Assembly (NCBI RefSeq): GCF_050003625.1 | Contig: NC_134400.1 | Location: forward strand, 43,014,557-43,078,556 | Reading direction: 5' to 3' | Source of the DNA: Haematobia irritans | Lineage: Eukaryota; Arthropoda; Insecta; Diptera; Muscidae | Length of the DNA: 64,000 nt | Shown here: piece after piece, positions 31,922-44,034 of the stretch | Layout of the letters: every line of letters begins with the position of its first letter | Numbering within the stretch: position 1 is the first letter of the stretch | The notes under the pieces: model-generated | What the model saw: the letters and a program-made list of their open reading frames with translations, nothing else | Told to the model about the DNA's origin: nothing | Database searches by the model: none | Program-made: the position numbers and the translations under genes

Positions 31922-33090
31922 TTAAATATCATATACTACTACCACGTACAACATTTCAACCAGATCGGATAAATTTTGCTTCTCCAAAAGGCACCGGAGG
32001 TCAAATCTGGGGATCGGTTTCTATGGGTGCTATATATAATTATGGACTGATATGAACCAATTCCTGCATGGTTGTTGGATACCATATACTAACATCACGT
32101 ACCAAATTTCAACCGAATCGGATGAATTTTGCTCTTCCAAGGGGCTCCGGAGGCCAAATCTGGGGATCGGTTTATATGGGGGCTATATATAATTATGGAC
32201 CGATTTCGACCAATTTGTGCATGGGAGTTTGAGGCCATATATTAACACCGCTTACCAAATTTCAACTGAATCAGATGAATTTTGGTCTTCCAAGAGGCTC
32301 CGGACGTCAAATCTGGTGATCGGTTTATATGGGGGCTATATATAATTATGGACCGATGTGGACCAATTTCTGCATGGTTGTTAGATACCATATACTAACA
32401 CCACGTACCAAATTTCAGCCGGATCGGATGACATTTGCTTCTCTTAGAGGCCTCGCAAGCCAAATCGGGGGATCGGTTTATATGGGGGCTATGTATAATT
32501 ATGGACCGATGTGGACCAATTTTTGCATGGTTGTTAGAGACCATATACTAACACCATGTACCAAATTTCAGCCGGATCGGATGAAATTTGCTTCACTTAG
32601 AGGCCTCGCAAGCCAAATCGGGGGATCGGTTTATATGGGGGCTATATATAATTATTGACCGATGTGGATGAATTTTTGCATGGTTATTAGAGACCATATA
32701 CTTACATCATGTACCAAATTTCAGCCGGATCGGATGAAATTTGCTTCTCTTAGAGGCCTCGCAAGCCAAATCTGGGGGTCGGTTTATATGGGGGCTATAC
32801 GTAAAAGTGGACCGATATGGCCCATTTGCAATACCATCCGACCTACATCAATAACAACTACTTGTGCCAAGTTTCAAGTCGATAGCTTGTTTCGTTCGGA
32901 AGCTAGCGTGATTTCAACAGACGGACGGACGGACATGCTCAGATCGACTCAGAATTTCACCACGACCCAGAATATATATACTTTATGGGGTCTTAGAGCA
33001 ATATTTCGATGTGTTACATCGGAATGGAATGACAAAGTTAATATACCCCCCATCCTATGGTGGAGGGTATAATAAATAAATAAATTTGAT

Positions 33091-33167
33091 GTTCGGTCGA
33101 AGCAGGGATGGAACCCACGACCCTTTGCATGCAAGGCAGACATGCTAACCACTGGTTCACGTGGCCA
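33091..33167 (-). other. tRNA-like segment in element D (SINE-head type)
   Basis: On the minus strand it reads GGCCACGTGAACCAGTGGTT, AGCATGTCTGCCTTGCATG, and a box B-like GGGTTCCATCCC, ending TCGACCGAAC. It is homologous to 16096-16168 in element B and to the SINE head at 34769. Imperfect arms make a functional tRNA unlikely. Confidence 0.6.
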
Positions 33168-33280
33168 TCAAATGTATGTTTCTCTTCAATAATGTTATGT
33201 TTGCATGGGCTCGTGGGCGCTGCGAACTATGCTATACAAATATAACTTATAATGATAATTGTCTACTGGTGACTATAACA

Positions 33281-33353
33281 GCTACGTAGCCCTGTGGATA
33301 GTGTGTTGGCTTACAAACTATATGGTCCTCGGTTCGATTCTCCGTCCAGGCGA
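33281..33353 (+). other. tRNA-like segment in element D (divergent partner)
   Basis: Starts GCTACGTAGCCCTGTGGATA and has box B GGTTCGATTCTCC. It is homologous to 15910-15981 and again head-to-head with the first segment, about 113 bp apart. The conserved arrangement in two copies shows it is part of the element, not a separate insertion in each. Confidence 0.6.
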
Positions 33354-33654
33354 AAGGTAAAATTTATAAAATTGAATAATTTCTTCAACATTATTTGTAT
33401 TACAGAAAAAGTTGCCAAGAACTAAAAAATTTCGAGGAAGTGAAAATTATGTGAGGGAATGAGCACATTCTTCTTTGGGGAAAATTCTTCCAAGCATATA
33501 ATATTTTTGAGCTCAAAATGCTTCCAAACATATAATATGTTCACATAAAAAAACATATTACATGTTTCGGCAGTATCCAATAATATATGTTCTTCCTGCA
33601 AAATATGTTTGGGACATATTTATGTTAGATAAGCGATTTTTTTGAGGGTGTCTA

Positions 33655-34566
33655 CGAGGGAGGTTCGCAAACGTCTTAGCCTATCAATGAAAGAGAATAG
33701 TTAGTTTTTCAAAAATATTTTTATTTTTCAATATAATCTCCTGAAACTTCAATACACTTAGTCCAACGCTTTTCTAGCAATTCTATCCCTTGATTAAAAT
33801 AGTTTTCCTCAAGGTCTTCAAAATAGTGGTGTACAACTGTAATTGTATCTTCATTTGAGGTAAGGAATTTTTTTAGATTTGGGAACAAGTAAAAGTCACT
33901 GGGAGCTAAATCACGAGAATAAGGTGGGTGGTCAAGCAACTCGCACTTTAATTCGTTGATTTTAGCCATTTTTAAAACACTCTTGTGCGCTGGTGCGTTG
34001 TCTTGATGAAAAATTATTTTTTGTGTTGTAAGCCAGGACGTTTTTCTCGAATTTGTACATTTAATTGATCCAAAAGGTCGCAATAGTACTCTGATTTTAT
34101 TGTTTTACCCTTTTGCAGATAGTCAATCAATAAAATACCTTTGAAGTCCCAAAAACCCGTTGCCATAACCTTACCAGCCGATTGCATTGTTTTTGCTTTC
34201 TTTGGGGCACTGCCTCCAGCTTCAGTTCATTGTTTGGATTGTTCTTTTGTCTCTGGAGTATAGTGGTGGATCCATGTCTCATCAACAGTTATGAAATCCA
34301 TTTTATTTCGCTTAAAACGATCCAAACAAGCTTGAGAAATGTTCATTCTTATGCGTTTTTGATCGACTGTTAACAAATGCGGCACCCATCTTGCAGAAGG
34401 CTTTTTCATCTGTAGTTCTTCATGCAAAATTAAATGGACTCGATCATTTGAGATGCCCATGATATTAGCAATTTCACGCATTTTTATTCGTCGATCATTT
34501 AATACCATATCATGCACTTTGGCTACAATTTCTGTTGTTGTTGCTGTTTTTGGACGTCCACTACGT
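33655..34566 (-). mobile_element. himar/irritans-type mariner, copy 2, 5' part of gene lost
   Basis: Starts CGAGGGAGGTTCGCAAACGT after TA at 33653-33654 and follows the 7793-9073 copy closely, with small indels, to the GGACGTCCACTACG position. There it breaks into unrelated sequence. The other terminal repeat is absent. Confidence 0.85.
33721..34560 (-). pseudogene. mariner transposase pseudogene, N-terminus missing
   Basis: The upstream part (34560 down to about 34227) reads SGRPKTATTTEIVAKVHD, the helix-turn-helix REIANIMGISNDRV, RWVPHLLTVDQK, and the first catalytic motif VDETWIHHYTPETKEQS, then a stop. The downstream part (34083-33721) reads FHQDNAPAHKS and YSRDLAPSDFYLF, giving 34 residues between the second Asp and the Asp of APSD, the DD34D spacing of mariners. 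It ends at the normal C-terminus (stop 33721-33723). Stops and frameshifts between the parts, plus the lost N-terminus, mean it is dead. It is better preserved than the copy at 7859-8894. Confidence 0.87.
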
Positions 34567-34768
34567 AAAGTTAATATGGTGGAGAGTACGTAAACGGTCA
34601 AATTCAAATTTGTCTCGTAATATCAAGTACGTAAAGTACGTAAATTTGAAAAAGAATTGTGCCTTCTCGTTTTTTGCTGTGGCTTGGAATCATTACCAAA
34701 ATCTTGACAGCACAGACAAAAACTTTGGAAGCGGAAAACCCTGGTCAGGGTATAATAACTTTGTGGGA

Positions 34769-35101
34769 TCCACCGTGGTGCAATGGTTAGCATGCCTGCC
34801 TTGCATACACAAGGTCGTGGGTTCGATTCCTGTTTTGACCGAATACCAAAACGTTTTTCAGCGGTGGATTACCCACCTCAGTAATGCTTGTGGCATTTTT
34901 GAGTGTTTCAAAGCTTCTCGAAGTGGTTTCACTGCAATGTGAAACGCTGCTTGGACTCGGCTATAAAAATGAGGTCCCTTGTCATTGAGCTTAACATGGA
35001 ATCGGGCAGCACTCAGTAATAAGAGAGAAGTTCACTACTGTGGTATCACAATGGACTGAATAGTCTAAGTGAGCCTGATATTTCGGACTGCCACCTAACC
35101 T
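34769..35101 (+). mobile_element. SINE copy 1: tRNA-like head, LINE-derived tail
   Basis: Head: CCACCGTGGTGCAATGGTTA, GCATGCCTGCCTTGCATAC and box B GGTTCGATTCC (Pol III promoter layout). The body of about 190 bp (AGCGGTGGATTACC, TGAGTGTTTCAAAGCTTCTC, CCTTGTCATTGAGCTTAAC) is shared with copy 2. Tail: TGTGGTATCACAATGGACTG through CCACCTAACC (35039-35101), matching the 3' end of LINE 1. No clear target duplication; about 333 bp. Confidence 0.85.
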
Positions 35102-35170
35102 ATGTAGGTTCAGCTCCTACTTGTACATATGTGGGTATCAGAAGGTTGACGCGAATATAGCCACATTACC

Positions 35171-35250
35171 TTGGTTAGGTTAGGTGGCAGCCTGATGTAT
35201 CAGGCTCACTTTGACTATTCAGTCCATTGTGATACCACATTGGTGAACTT
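35171..35250 (-). mobile_element. 5'-truncated SINE (tail only), antisense
   Basis: On the minus strand: AGTTCACCAATGTGGTATC, GACTGAATAGTCAAAGTG, GCTGCCACCTAACCTAACC. Same block as 1632-1717. It lies in opposite orientation about 70 bp after SINE copy 1. Confidence 0.75.
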
Positions 35251-35333
35251 TACCTATCTTAATGCAAAATATCAGATATAGGACTATATTTCTCACACCC
35301 ACGTAAAATATCGTTCATATCGTATCACATTTA

Positions 35334-36418
35334 AAGGGTGATACGGTCAAAATTTGGTCAATATAAACTTGACGTATTTCTTTCAATTTTGCATTTACAA
35401 AAACCTGAACACCCCTCATTCTAAAGGTGTGTGTGTGTAGAATATTGCTCCTATTTTGATTTTGGAATTCACTCTTCAGTTGTCAAAATGCCGTCCAAGC
35501 AAGAAGAGCAGCGTATCAAAATTTTGCTCGCGCATCGCGAAAATCCGAGCTACTCGCACGCAAAGCTGGCAAAATCGCTAAAAGTTGCCAAATCAACCGT
35601 TACAAATGTAATTAAAGTGTTTGGGGATCGTTTGTCGACAGCCAGGAAGTCTGGATCGGGGGGAAATCAAAAACCGGAAGCCGCTGAGACGACAAAGAGA
35701 GTTGCCGGTAGTTTCAAGCGAAACCCTAACCTCTCTCTCCGAGATGCCGCAAATAAGCTGGGTGTATCATCTACAACCGTGCATCGAGCCAAAAAACGAG
35801 CCGGACTATCGACTTAAAAGAAGGTAGTGACTCCAAATCGCGATGATAAACAAAATACGATGGCCAAAGCGCGATCCCGGAGGCTGTACACGACGATGCT
35901 GACGAAGTTTGACTGCGTGGTAATGGACGACGAAACCTACGTGAAAGCCGACTACAAGCAGCTTCCGGGACAAGAGTTTTATACGGCAAAAGGAAGGGGA
36001 AAGGTAGCAGATATTTTGAAGCACATAAAACTGTCAAAGTTCGCAAAGAAATATCTGGTTTGGCAAGCCATCTGTACCTGTGGCTTGAAAAGCAGCATTT
36101 TCATAGCTTCCGGGACTGTCAACCAAGAAATTTACGTGAAAGAGTGTTTGAATAAACGTCTGCTGCCTTTCCTGAAGAAACACGGTTGTTCCGTACTGTT
36201 TTGGCCGGATTTGGCATCTTGCCATTACGGTAAAAAGACCATGGAGTGGTACGCCGCCAACAACGTGCAGGTGGTTCCCAAGAACAAGAACCCTCCCAAC
36301 ACGCCAGAGCTCCGCCCAATTGAGAAATACTGGGCTATTGTCAAGCGGAACCTAAAGAAGACCAAAAAAACTGCTAAGGACGAGCAGCAGTTCAAGGCAA
36401 ACTGGCTTTCTGCGGCAG
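35334..36418 (+). mobile_element. DD37E mariner-superfamily element, copy 1, 3' truncated
   Basis: Begins AAGGGTGATACGGTCAAAAT after TA (35332-35333), matching the perfect terminal repeat of the complete copy at 45584-46878. It follows that copy to GGCTTTCTGCGGC, where LINE 2 sequence takes over; the right terminal repeat is lost. Confidence 0.9.
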
Positions 36419-36429
36419 AACAGCAGTAG
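35488..36429 (+). pseudogene. DD37E transposase pseudogene, one stop, C-terminus lost
   Basis: MPSKQEEQRIKILLAHREN starts the DNA-binding half, with two helix-turn-helix-like parts (HAKLAKSLKVAKSTVTNVIK and RDAANKLGVSSTTVHRAKKR). A TAA at 35816-35818 replaces a Tyr codon of copy 2. The catalytic half follows in the same frame: MDDETYVKAD, FWPDLASCHYGK, then PELRPIEKYWA, with 37 residues between the second Asp and the Glu. That is the DD37E group, first described from mosquitoes. The last 45 or so residues are replaced by LINE sequence. A single stop plus truncation suggests moderate age. Confidence 0.9.
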
Positions 36430-38413
36430 AAAATGGACCGAATCACCAGATGAGACTAAGTGAAACACACTTTCCAGAATGTGAAATCAGAGACACAACG
36501 GATATTTGTAATTCTATGGATGACAGAGGACACAGGATTTGATAGAGTAGTATTGGCAGCAGAGAAAAATGGAGTCGAGGAATTCGTTATAAAGTGGATC
36601 GAGTTGATGTTGCTAAATAGGGACATGGTGGTTAAGCTGACGAACTCCACAAAGAGGGCTTGGACGACTATAGGATTGCCGCAGGGAGGTGTAATATCAC
36701 CCCTGCAGTGGCTATTGGTGGTGAACGCAGTTTTGCTTGGGCTGAGCAGCAAGGGCATCAAGGTGGTGGCATACGCGGATGACATTGTGATTTGGTATTG
36801 GGAAATTTCCTAGATTCGATTGTGAATGTGCTGAGGGGGTCTTTTCAGTATCTTTCGGAGTGGACACGAGAATGTGGGGTGAACCCTGGGCAAACTGAGT
36901 TAGTACTTTTCACCAGGAGGTGAAAGGTTATCGGATAAAAGGCTCCTGAATTCCAAGACACGAAGTTGAGCCTCTCGAAATCAGCAAGGTACTTGGTAGT
37001 ACTCTTGCATTCCAAACTGAACTGGATGGATCGTATAAAGAGAGCCTATGCGGCATTGTAGTTTTGTCAGAAATTGGTCGGGGGAAGATGGGGAATTAGG
37101 CCTTCCCTCTTTGGCTGGCTTTATACCGCAATTGTAAGAACTGTGGCTACATACGAGTATGGTTGTCATGTTTGGTGGACAATCGTGAGCCATCAAAATC
37201 ATATGTCGAGAATAAATAGGATAACTAGGACTGCACTTATTTATATGACAGGCACTATGAGGACCACAGCCACTGCAGCTTTGGAAGTACTGATGGGAGT
37301 CTTCTCACTCGACTTACACGTAAGTAAAACAGCAGAGTTGACACTTATGAGACTTAAGAGCTGGGACACGCTGGAGAGCACGGCATATAGGCATAATTAA
37401 ATTCTTGCTGGGCATTATAGAGAGCCGGACCATATGGCCACGGAGCATGTTTATCATCACAAGCCGACACATATTGTACCAAGTATGAAGGTTCCCTTCG
37501 GAACTATAAACATGTATACGGACGTATCAAAGATGGAAGAAGGAACGGGCAGCGACATTTATTTGCGGTGAACTGGGAACACGTGAGTCTTACCACATGG
37601 ATTGTGATTGGAGTATTTTTCAGGCGGAGAGTTCTGCAATCACAAAAGCTGCTGAGTCGCTGTTCATGAGACCGTTATTCAGAATCGATATCAGCTTCTT
37701 CATTGGCAGTCCAGAAGTTATAAAATCCTTATACAGCGCTAACATAAGGTCTAAGGGAGTCAGCCGCTGTCATAGAGAATTGAAGGTTCTCACTGATCAG
37801 CATAATATAACTCTGTGCTGGGTACCCGGGCACTGTGGAATAATAGGCTATGAGGAGGCGGATATGCTGGCTAAGCACATCCTAGCTGACGTTTTTCCTC
37901 CACTATCTTCTTATCTTTACAGGATAGAAGTCAACTATTATGAACTATGGCGAAAACGTTGGGTCTCTTTGGAAGGTTGTGAGTAAACCAAGTTGATACG
38001 GGGTAAACCAAGTTGATATGGGAAAATGGTAAAATTTTAAGGTCGATGAACAGAGAGGAATTGCGGCCTTTGATTGGCATCATAACATGACATAACACAT
38101 TTGGGAAACTCATGGTAAGAATAGGCCTTAAAGATGATGACATCTGTAGATGGTGTCTGGACCCGGAAGTTACGGAAGACTTGTACAATTTCCATTTCTT
38201 TCAGGCTCTCACTGATCTGCGGGAGTGCAGCTTAAGGAACATATTTGCCTTCATCAGATAGAAGATGGACAAGTGGAAGTTCTCAGACTACTTCAAAGGG
38301 GACCACATTGGAAGGAAGAAGCTGGAAAGATTATATTGAGGAATCACCTATAGTGGTCTAAGTGGAAATTACTTCAAAACAAAATTGATGTCATCCTCTA
38401 TAAACTAACCTAA
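36430..38413 (+). mobile_element. LINE 2, 5'-truncated, decayed
   Basis: Contains RT and RNase H remnants followed by a 3' UTR ending ACTAACCTAACC near 38413. It joins DD37E copy 1 directly at its left. No target duplication is recognisable. It is more decayed than LINE 1 and belongs to the same RNase H-bearing group as LINE 3. Confidence 0.8.
36460..37986 (+). pseudogene. LINE 2 reverse transcriptase / RNase H pseudogene
   Basis: 36460-36813 carries RT core motifs: NGVEEFVIKWIE, the GLPQGGVISPLQW block and KVVAYADDIVIW, the catalytic YADD. After a frameshift and stops, 37020-37400 reads FCQKLVGGRWGIRPSLFGWL-type sequence, HVWWTIVSHQN and ALIYMTGTMRTTATAALEVL. 37597-37986 reads SIFQAESSAITKAAE, and WVPGHCGIIGYEEADMLAK of the RNase H domain. 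The first RNase H acidic motif (YTDGS) has become MYTDVSK near 37512. Multiple lesions mean no active enzyme. Confidence 0.88.
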
Positions 38414-38861
38414 CCATACATATTTATCACTTAATTTTCTTAATTAAGGAAATAGAAGAGAAGTGGGAACCATCAGCGACATCGTAAGAGATTAAGGTTT
38501 AACTCCTAAGCTTTTTTAATCAGTGTCCCCAAATTCCTGCGTTTACTAATTCCGTTGGAGTGGTTTAGGGTATGATATTGTTCTCGCCCCACTTTCTACT
38601 TTACCCACTTCTTTTTTAATTAATTAGCACAGTGCTGGTGAAAAATGGTTCAATTTGGGAAGAATAATTCTCGTATGTAATTTCCTAGGGAAATTAGCAT
38701 ATAAGACCCAAATTGAATCATCTCATTCCGCCAGATCTACACTCAAGGCTTGTGGGATTGGTATCTGGCATTTTCTTTTCAATAGCTCAATAATCAATCA
38801 ATTTGTTAATTTTATTGTAATAAAAATATAATTTAAAACAGTGAAAACGAAATTATCTTTT

Positions 38862-41113
38862 TATACCCTCCACCATAGAATGGGCCATATCGGTCCACTT
38901 TTACGTATAGCCCCCATATAAACGGACCACCAAATTTGGCTTGTGATTGCTCTAAGAGAAGCAAATTTCATCCGATCCGGCTGAAATTTGGTACATGGTG
39001 TTAGTATATGGTCACTAACAACCATGCAAAAATTGGTTCATATCGGTCCATAATTATATATAGCCTCCATATAAACCGATCCCCAGATTTGAACTCCGGA
39101 GCCTCTTAGAGGAGCAAAATTCATCCGATCCGGTTGAAATTTGGTACGAGGTGTTAGTATATGGTCTCTAACAACCATGCAAAAATTGGTCCATATCGGT
39201 CCATAATTATATATAGCCCCCATATAAACCGATTCCCAGATTTGGTTTGCGGAACCTCTAAGAGTAGCAAATTTCATCCTATCCGACTGAAATTTGGTAC
39301 ATGATATTAGTATATAGTCTCGAAGAACCATTCAAAAATTGGTCCATATCAGTCCATAATTATATATAGCCCCTATATAAACCGATCCCCAGATCCCCGG
39401 AGCCACTTGGACGAGCAAAATTCATCCGATCCGGTTGAAATTTGCAACGTGGTGCTAATAACCATGCCAAAATTGGTCCATATCGGTCTATAGTTATATA
39501 TAGCCGATCCCCAATCACACAAAAATTGGTCCATATCGGTTCATAATCATGCTTGCCACTCGAGCAAAAATAATCTAGCAAAATTTTATTTCTATAGAAA
39601 ATTTTGTCGAAATTTTATTCCTACACGGATGAAAAAGACTGTTTTTCATATGTTTGGCTATAAACATTATATGTTTGGAACACAAATTTTTAAACACAAT
39701 ATTTTTGAGTGCAAGCATATAATGTTCATAAACTAGCATAACATGTTTGGGACATATATGTTAATATGTTAGAACATATTATGTTTGGGACATAAAATGT
39801 TTGTAAATATAATATGCTTGGATGCAAACATATATTAATTTAGAAATAGCCTATAAACATATATGTGTTTAGTAGCTTGGAGCGCTATTTAACAGGGAGC
39901 GATATTAAATTAAGTTGGTGGTTGTTGCTTGTTATTACAAAATTAACATTTTATTTTTCCTTGGGCAATTGATCAGCTACTTCTTTGATCCTTACAAACT
40001 GTGTGGTCCGCTGTTCGAATCCCGGTCCGGCAAAAGGTAAAATTAAAATAAAATAAAAATCATAAAATTGAATAATTTCATCTACAATGTTTGTATTACA
40101 GAAAAAGGTGCTAAGAACTAAAAAATCTCGTGGAAGTGAGAAAGATGTGGGGGAATATACAATTAGGCCGAAACAAAATTTTGAGCATTCAGGTCGAAAA
40201 CCTATGTTGTTAGCACCTATATTACCTGTTTATTTTCATAATTCATTATGATTGTAAATATATAAATAAATAAATAAAATTTTGAGCACAATATTGTTTG
40301 GGAGAATTTTTTTTAAGCATATAATATTTTTGGGTGCAAAATGCTTCCAAACATATTATATGTTCACATAATAACATATTGTTTTTTAGAAGACAACATT
40401 ATTGAATTTGGATGCAAAAATACAAAATGTTTGGAACTTAGACTACCCAAACATATATTGTTTAGACCAATATGCTTTCAAACATATTATATATTGGAAG
40501 AGATCAAACATATAAATGTTTGGGCAATACCCAAAAATGTATATGCTTGAAGCAAAATATGTTTGGGAGTATATGTTACAGAAGCGATTTTTTGTGAGGG
40601 TGTATAGAAAATTTTGTCAAATTTTATTTCTATAGAAAATTTTGGCAACATTTTATTTCTGTAGAAAATGTTGTCAAAATTTTAATTCTATAGAGAATGT
40701 TGTCAAAATTTTAAATCTTTTGAAAATTTTGTAAACATTTTATTTCTATAGAAAATTTTGTCAAAATGTTATTTCTATAGAAAATTTTGTTAAAATCGTA
40801 TTTCTATAGAAAATTTTGTCAAATTTTACTTCTATAATAAATGTTGTCAAAATTTTATTTCTATAGAAAATTTTGTCAAACTTAATTATATACGTATTTA
40901 ATCGGCCATTTTAAGTTTAATATATACCACGTATGGGCTACGTGGTATATATTACGGCATTAGGAAGTTTTAAGATACCTTGTCATCGGCAACAGTTACC
41001 ACAACCCAAGTAAATCGATTGTGGATGACAGCCTTCAGTAGAAGTTTCTACGCAATCCATGGTGGAGGGTACATAAGCTGCGGCCTGGCCGAACTTACGG
41101 CCGTATATATTTG
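38862..41113 (+). mobile_element. R1-type repeat, copy 5, 5' deleted, hosting element E
   Basis: TATACCCTCCACCATAG is joined directly to AATGGGCCATATCGGTCC, so about 270 bp with the (GTCY)n tract are missing. 153-bp units run to about 39540, then a CTTGCCACTCGAGC border and 29-bp units (39570-39620, 40603-40885) interrupted by element E. The 3' end CGGCCTGGCCGAACTTACGG and GTATATATTTG is intact. Confidence 0.78.
39624..40602 (+). mobile_element. TA-flanked CAC...GTG element, copy E, complete 979 bp
   Basis: Starts CACGGATGAAAAAGACTG and ends GCGATTTTTTGTGAGGGTG with TA at 39622-39623 and 40603-40604, inside a 29-bp unit. It is a different subfamily from A-D and nearly identical to F. A remnant of one tRNA-like segment persists (CGCTGTTCGAATCCCGGTCC, about 40010-40030). 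The 69-codon frame at 40341-40550 is not convincing. Confidence 0.85.
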
Positions 41114-41696
41114 TTATATTTTTCTCTATGTTCATTTTGTAATTTTCTACCTGACAATAGTTTTGTTATCTTTTTTTCTTCTTTTGGGCACAACATTTTA
41201 GTACAACTCATTTCTTGGGGATTGCGAAAAATGTAAAACATTTTACTGAAACTTTGTCATTCTTAACACCTAACTTTATACATTTTGCTTTAATGAGGTT
41301 TTACATTTCACTCACCTTTAATGAGAGAATATTTGCCCAGAAATATGCAACAGTCAAAGTTCACACAGAAATGATACAAATATTTTGAAACAAACTTTTT
41401 GGTATGCATATCTACATTGTTGCAAACTGGCGATGGAAACAAATAAAATTCTTACAGAAAATAGTATTCATGGACACAGAAAAACTGGTGTTTGCATAAT
41501 GAGGCATGAATTGTTTTAAAGCCTTAAAGTATGTTATACCTTAAGTTAAGACATTTACAGAAATTTTCCATGTAGATAAAAGTATTTAAGTTATGTAATT
41601 TCTTGTGGATGAATTTTTAAGATAGCTTGAAAGGTTTTAATGAATGTTCAGATAATTCAACATGCGTTGCTTCTTAAATATTTAAACAGGTATATA
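41114..41696. other. 0.58 kb AT-rich sequence, no gene seen
   Basis: No repeat family or open frame of note. It lies between R1 copy 5 and R4 copy 2. Confidence 0.5.
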
Positions 41697-44034
41697 CAGC
41701 AGTAAGTTCGGCGGGGCGGAATCTTAAATACCCACCACCATGAATCAAATATAATATGTTCATGCCCAATGTAATATTTAAGTTTTTAATTTTTTGTGAT
41801 GGGTTGGTTTTGGTAAATTTTTTGAAGATGCAAATAAAACAAATTTATTTCGTCATTTCGTGGACGTTTCGTCGTTTTTTCCGACTTTTTCAACAGGATT
41901 TATATTGATAAATCTATTGAAGGAGTAATAATTTTATATATGAATTTCATTTTTCTGGATTTTTTAAATTTGACTTACAATTTTTTGTTCCTTACATCCC
42001 AATTATTTCTCTTATTTTATGTAAAAACTGGACTTCAAGACAATTAAAATATAAATAAATCAATAATCTAATGTAAAACGTGTATAATCACACTTAAAAA
42101 CTATTATCACAGAACTGTACTCTCTAATTTATAATATTTTCCTTTGAAAATTCTACGTCGTAGTGGGTTACTTTATAATTTTTAGAATTTCAGGGGGTTT
42201 TATGACAAATATTCTCCCAAGCAGATCAGTTCAACCAGTACGCTTCCCGAAGATACATTTAAAAATTCTACCTATGAGGACTAGATCAGATTCTGTATTT
42301 ATAAGAACCATTTTTGTTTGAGTTTTAGAGGAATCGTAATCATCTCGTGTAAGTGTGCAAGATAATGATTAAACAAGACCTTGATCTAAAACCTGTAGAT
42401 TTTTACTTCCCATTATTTAAATGATTACGAGAAGTAAAATCTGGAAATTTTACATTCAGTTTCAATCAATTTTCATGATCAATGCGTCTTCTATATCCTA
42501 AAGAGTGAAATCGGTTTATATGGAGGTTCTAGAATCTACACCCCAAATCGGAGGGCCGGTTTAAAAGGGGGCTATATAAAACCTGTACCGATACACAATA
42601 TATTCAACATACCTATTTATAGTCATAAAAAAACCACCAGATTTTCAATTTCATACAAATTAGATAAAAACTACGGTTTCTAGAAGCACACGAAGTAAAA
42701 GCGGGAGATCGGTCTAAATGGGGGTTATATCAAAACATGGACCGATACACGACATTTTCGGTACACGTATTTGTGGTCCTAAAATACTAAAAACTACAAA
42801 TTCTAGAAACTCAAGAAGTAAAATCGTGAGATCTGTCTATATGGGGGCTATACTAAATCATGGACCGATATTCACCTTTTTCGGCACATCTCTTTATGGT
42901 CCTAAACTACGTCTTGATTTCCAATTTTAGGCTAATTGGATAAAAACTACAAATTCTAGAAACTCAAGAAGTAAAATCGGGAGATATGGCTATATCAAAA
43001 CATGGACCGATAATCACCATTTTCGACCCACCTCTTTATGGTCCCAAATTGCCTCTAGATTTCCAATTTCAGGCAAATTGGATAAAAACTGCGGATTCTA
43101 GAATCCCAAGAAGTCAAATCGGGAGATCGGCCGATATGGGGGCTATACCAAATCATGGACCGATACTCACCATTTTTGGCGCACCTCTTTATGATCCTAA
43201 AATACATCTAGATTTCCAATTTCAGGCAAATTGGATAAAAACTGCGGATTCTAGAAGCCCAGGAAGCAAAATCGGGAGGTCGGCCGATATGGGGGCTATA
43301 CCAAAACATGGACCGATAATCACAATTTTCGGCACACCTGTTTATGGTCCTAAGGTACCTCTAGATTTCCAATTTCAGCAAAATTGGATAAAAACTGCGG
43401 ATTATTGAAGTCCAAGAAGTAAAATCGGGAGATCGGCAGATGTGGTGGGGCTATACCAAAACATGGACCGATAATCACTATTTTCGACACACCTGTTTAT
43501 GGTCCTAAAGTACATCTAGATTTCCAATTTCAGGAAAATTGGATAAAAACTACGGTTTCTAGAAGCCCAAGAAGTAAAATCGGGAAGTCGGTCTATATGG
43601 GGGCTATACAAAAACACGGACCGATAGATACCATTTTCGGCACACCTATTTGTGGTCCTCTAATACCTCTAGATATCCAATTTCAAGCAAATCGGATAGA
43701 AAATACGGTGTCTAGAAGCCCAAGACCCCAAATCGGTTGGTCGATTTATATGGCGGCTATATCAAAACATGGACCGATATAGCCCATCTTCGAACTTGAC
43801 CTGCCTGCAGACAAAAGACGAGTTTGTGCTAAATTTAAGCACGATTGCTTCATTATTGAAGACTGTAGCGTGATTACAACAGACAGACAGTCGGACATGG
43901 TTAAATCGTCTTAGAATTGCTCCCTGATCAAGAATATATATAGTTTTATAGTCGGAAATCAATATTTCGATGTGTTACAAACGGAATGACAAACTTATTA
44001 TACTCCCATCACCATTCTATGGTGGTGGGTATAA
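41697..44034 (-). mobile_element. R4-type repeat, most complete copy (2.3 kb)
   Basis: Read in reverse: CAGGTATATACAGCAG, hairpin TTCGGCGGGGCGGAA, CACCACCATGAATCAAA. About 0.8 kb of AT-rich sequence follows. The 153-bp units have ACCGATA landmarks at 43007, 43160 and 43313. The end is a GACAGACAG tract (43882-43892), CAAACGGAATGACAAAC and the CACCATTCTATGGTGGTGGG palindrome. The 140-codon frame at 42986-43408 is an array by-product. Confidence 0.78.

Larger units (their letters stand above)
30180..33072 (-). mobile_element. R1-type repeat, copy 4, 3' truncated, hosting a piggyBac-type element
   Basis: 153-bp units at 30200-30480 and 31926-32790 are interrupted by the TTAA-flanked element. 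The copy ends with a GACGGACGGACGGAC tract (32920-32935), TTCACCACGACCCAGAATAT and the CCATCCTATGGTGGAGGGTA palindrome. The hairpin end is missing. It lies head-to-tail behind copy 3. Confidence 0.72.
33078..33650 (+). mobile_element. TA-flanked CAC...GTG element, copy D, 5' truncated
   Basis: Corresponds to the 16170-15609 half of copy B in the opposite orientation and ends GCGATTTTTTTGAGGGTG at 33650. Both tRNA-like segments are retained (33091-33167, 33281-33353). The left half is missing; R1 copy 4 abuts. Mariner 2 starts at the adjoining TA (33653-33654). Confidence 0.78.
34738..38611 (+). mobile_element. R3-type repeat remnant hosting SINE, DD37E and LINE insertions
   Basis: The left remnant has GGTCAGGGTATAATAACTTT, as in the R3 copy at 203. 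The right remnant (about 38414-38611) has GTGGTTTAGGGTATGATATT, CTCGCCCCACTTTCTACTTT and a final ACCCACTTC, like 2795-2844. Most of the 3.9 kb between is later insertions. The left palindrome and 153-bp array are largely gone. Confidence 0.5.

Noticed and set aside
38650..38740. Inverted TTCAATTTGGG / CCCAAATTGAA pair as a small element
   Set aside because: Only 11-bp arms with about 60 bp between and no target duplication; could be chance in AT-rich DNA.
42986..43408. 140-codon frame on the plus strand
   Set aside because: Built of 51-residue repeats from the R4 153-bp array; treated as a by-product.
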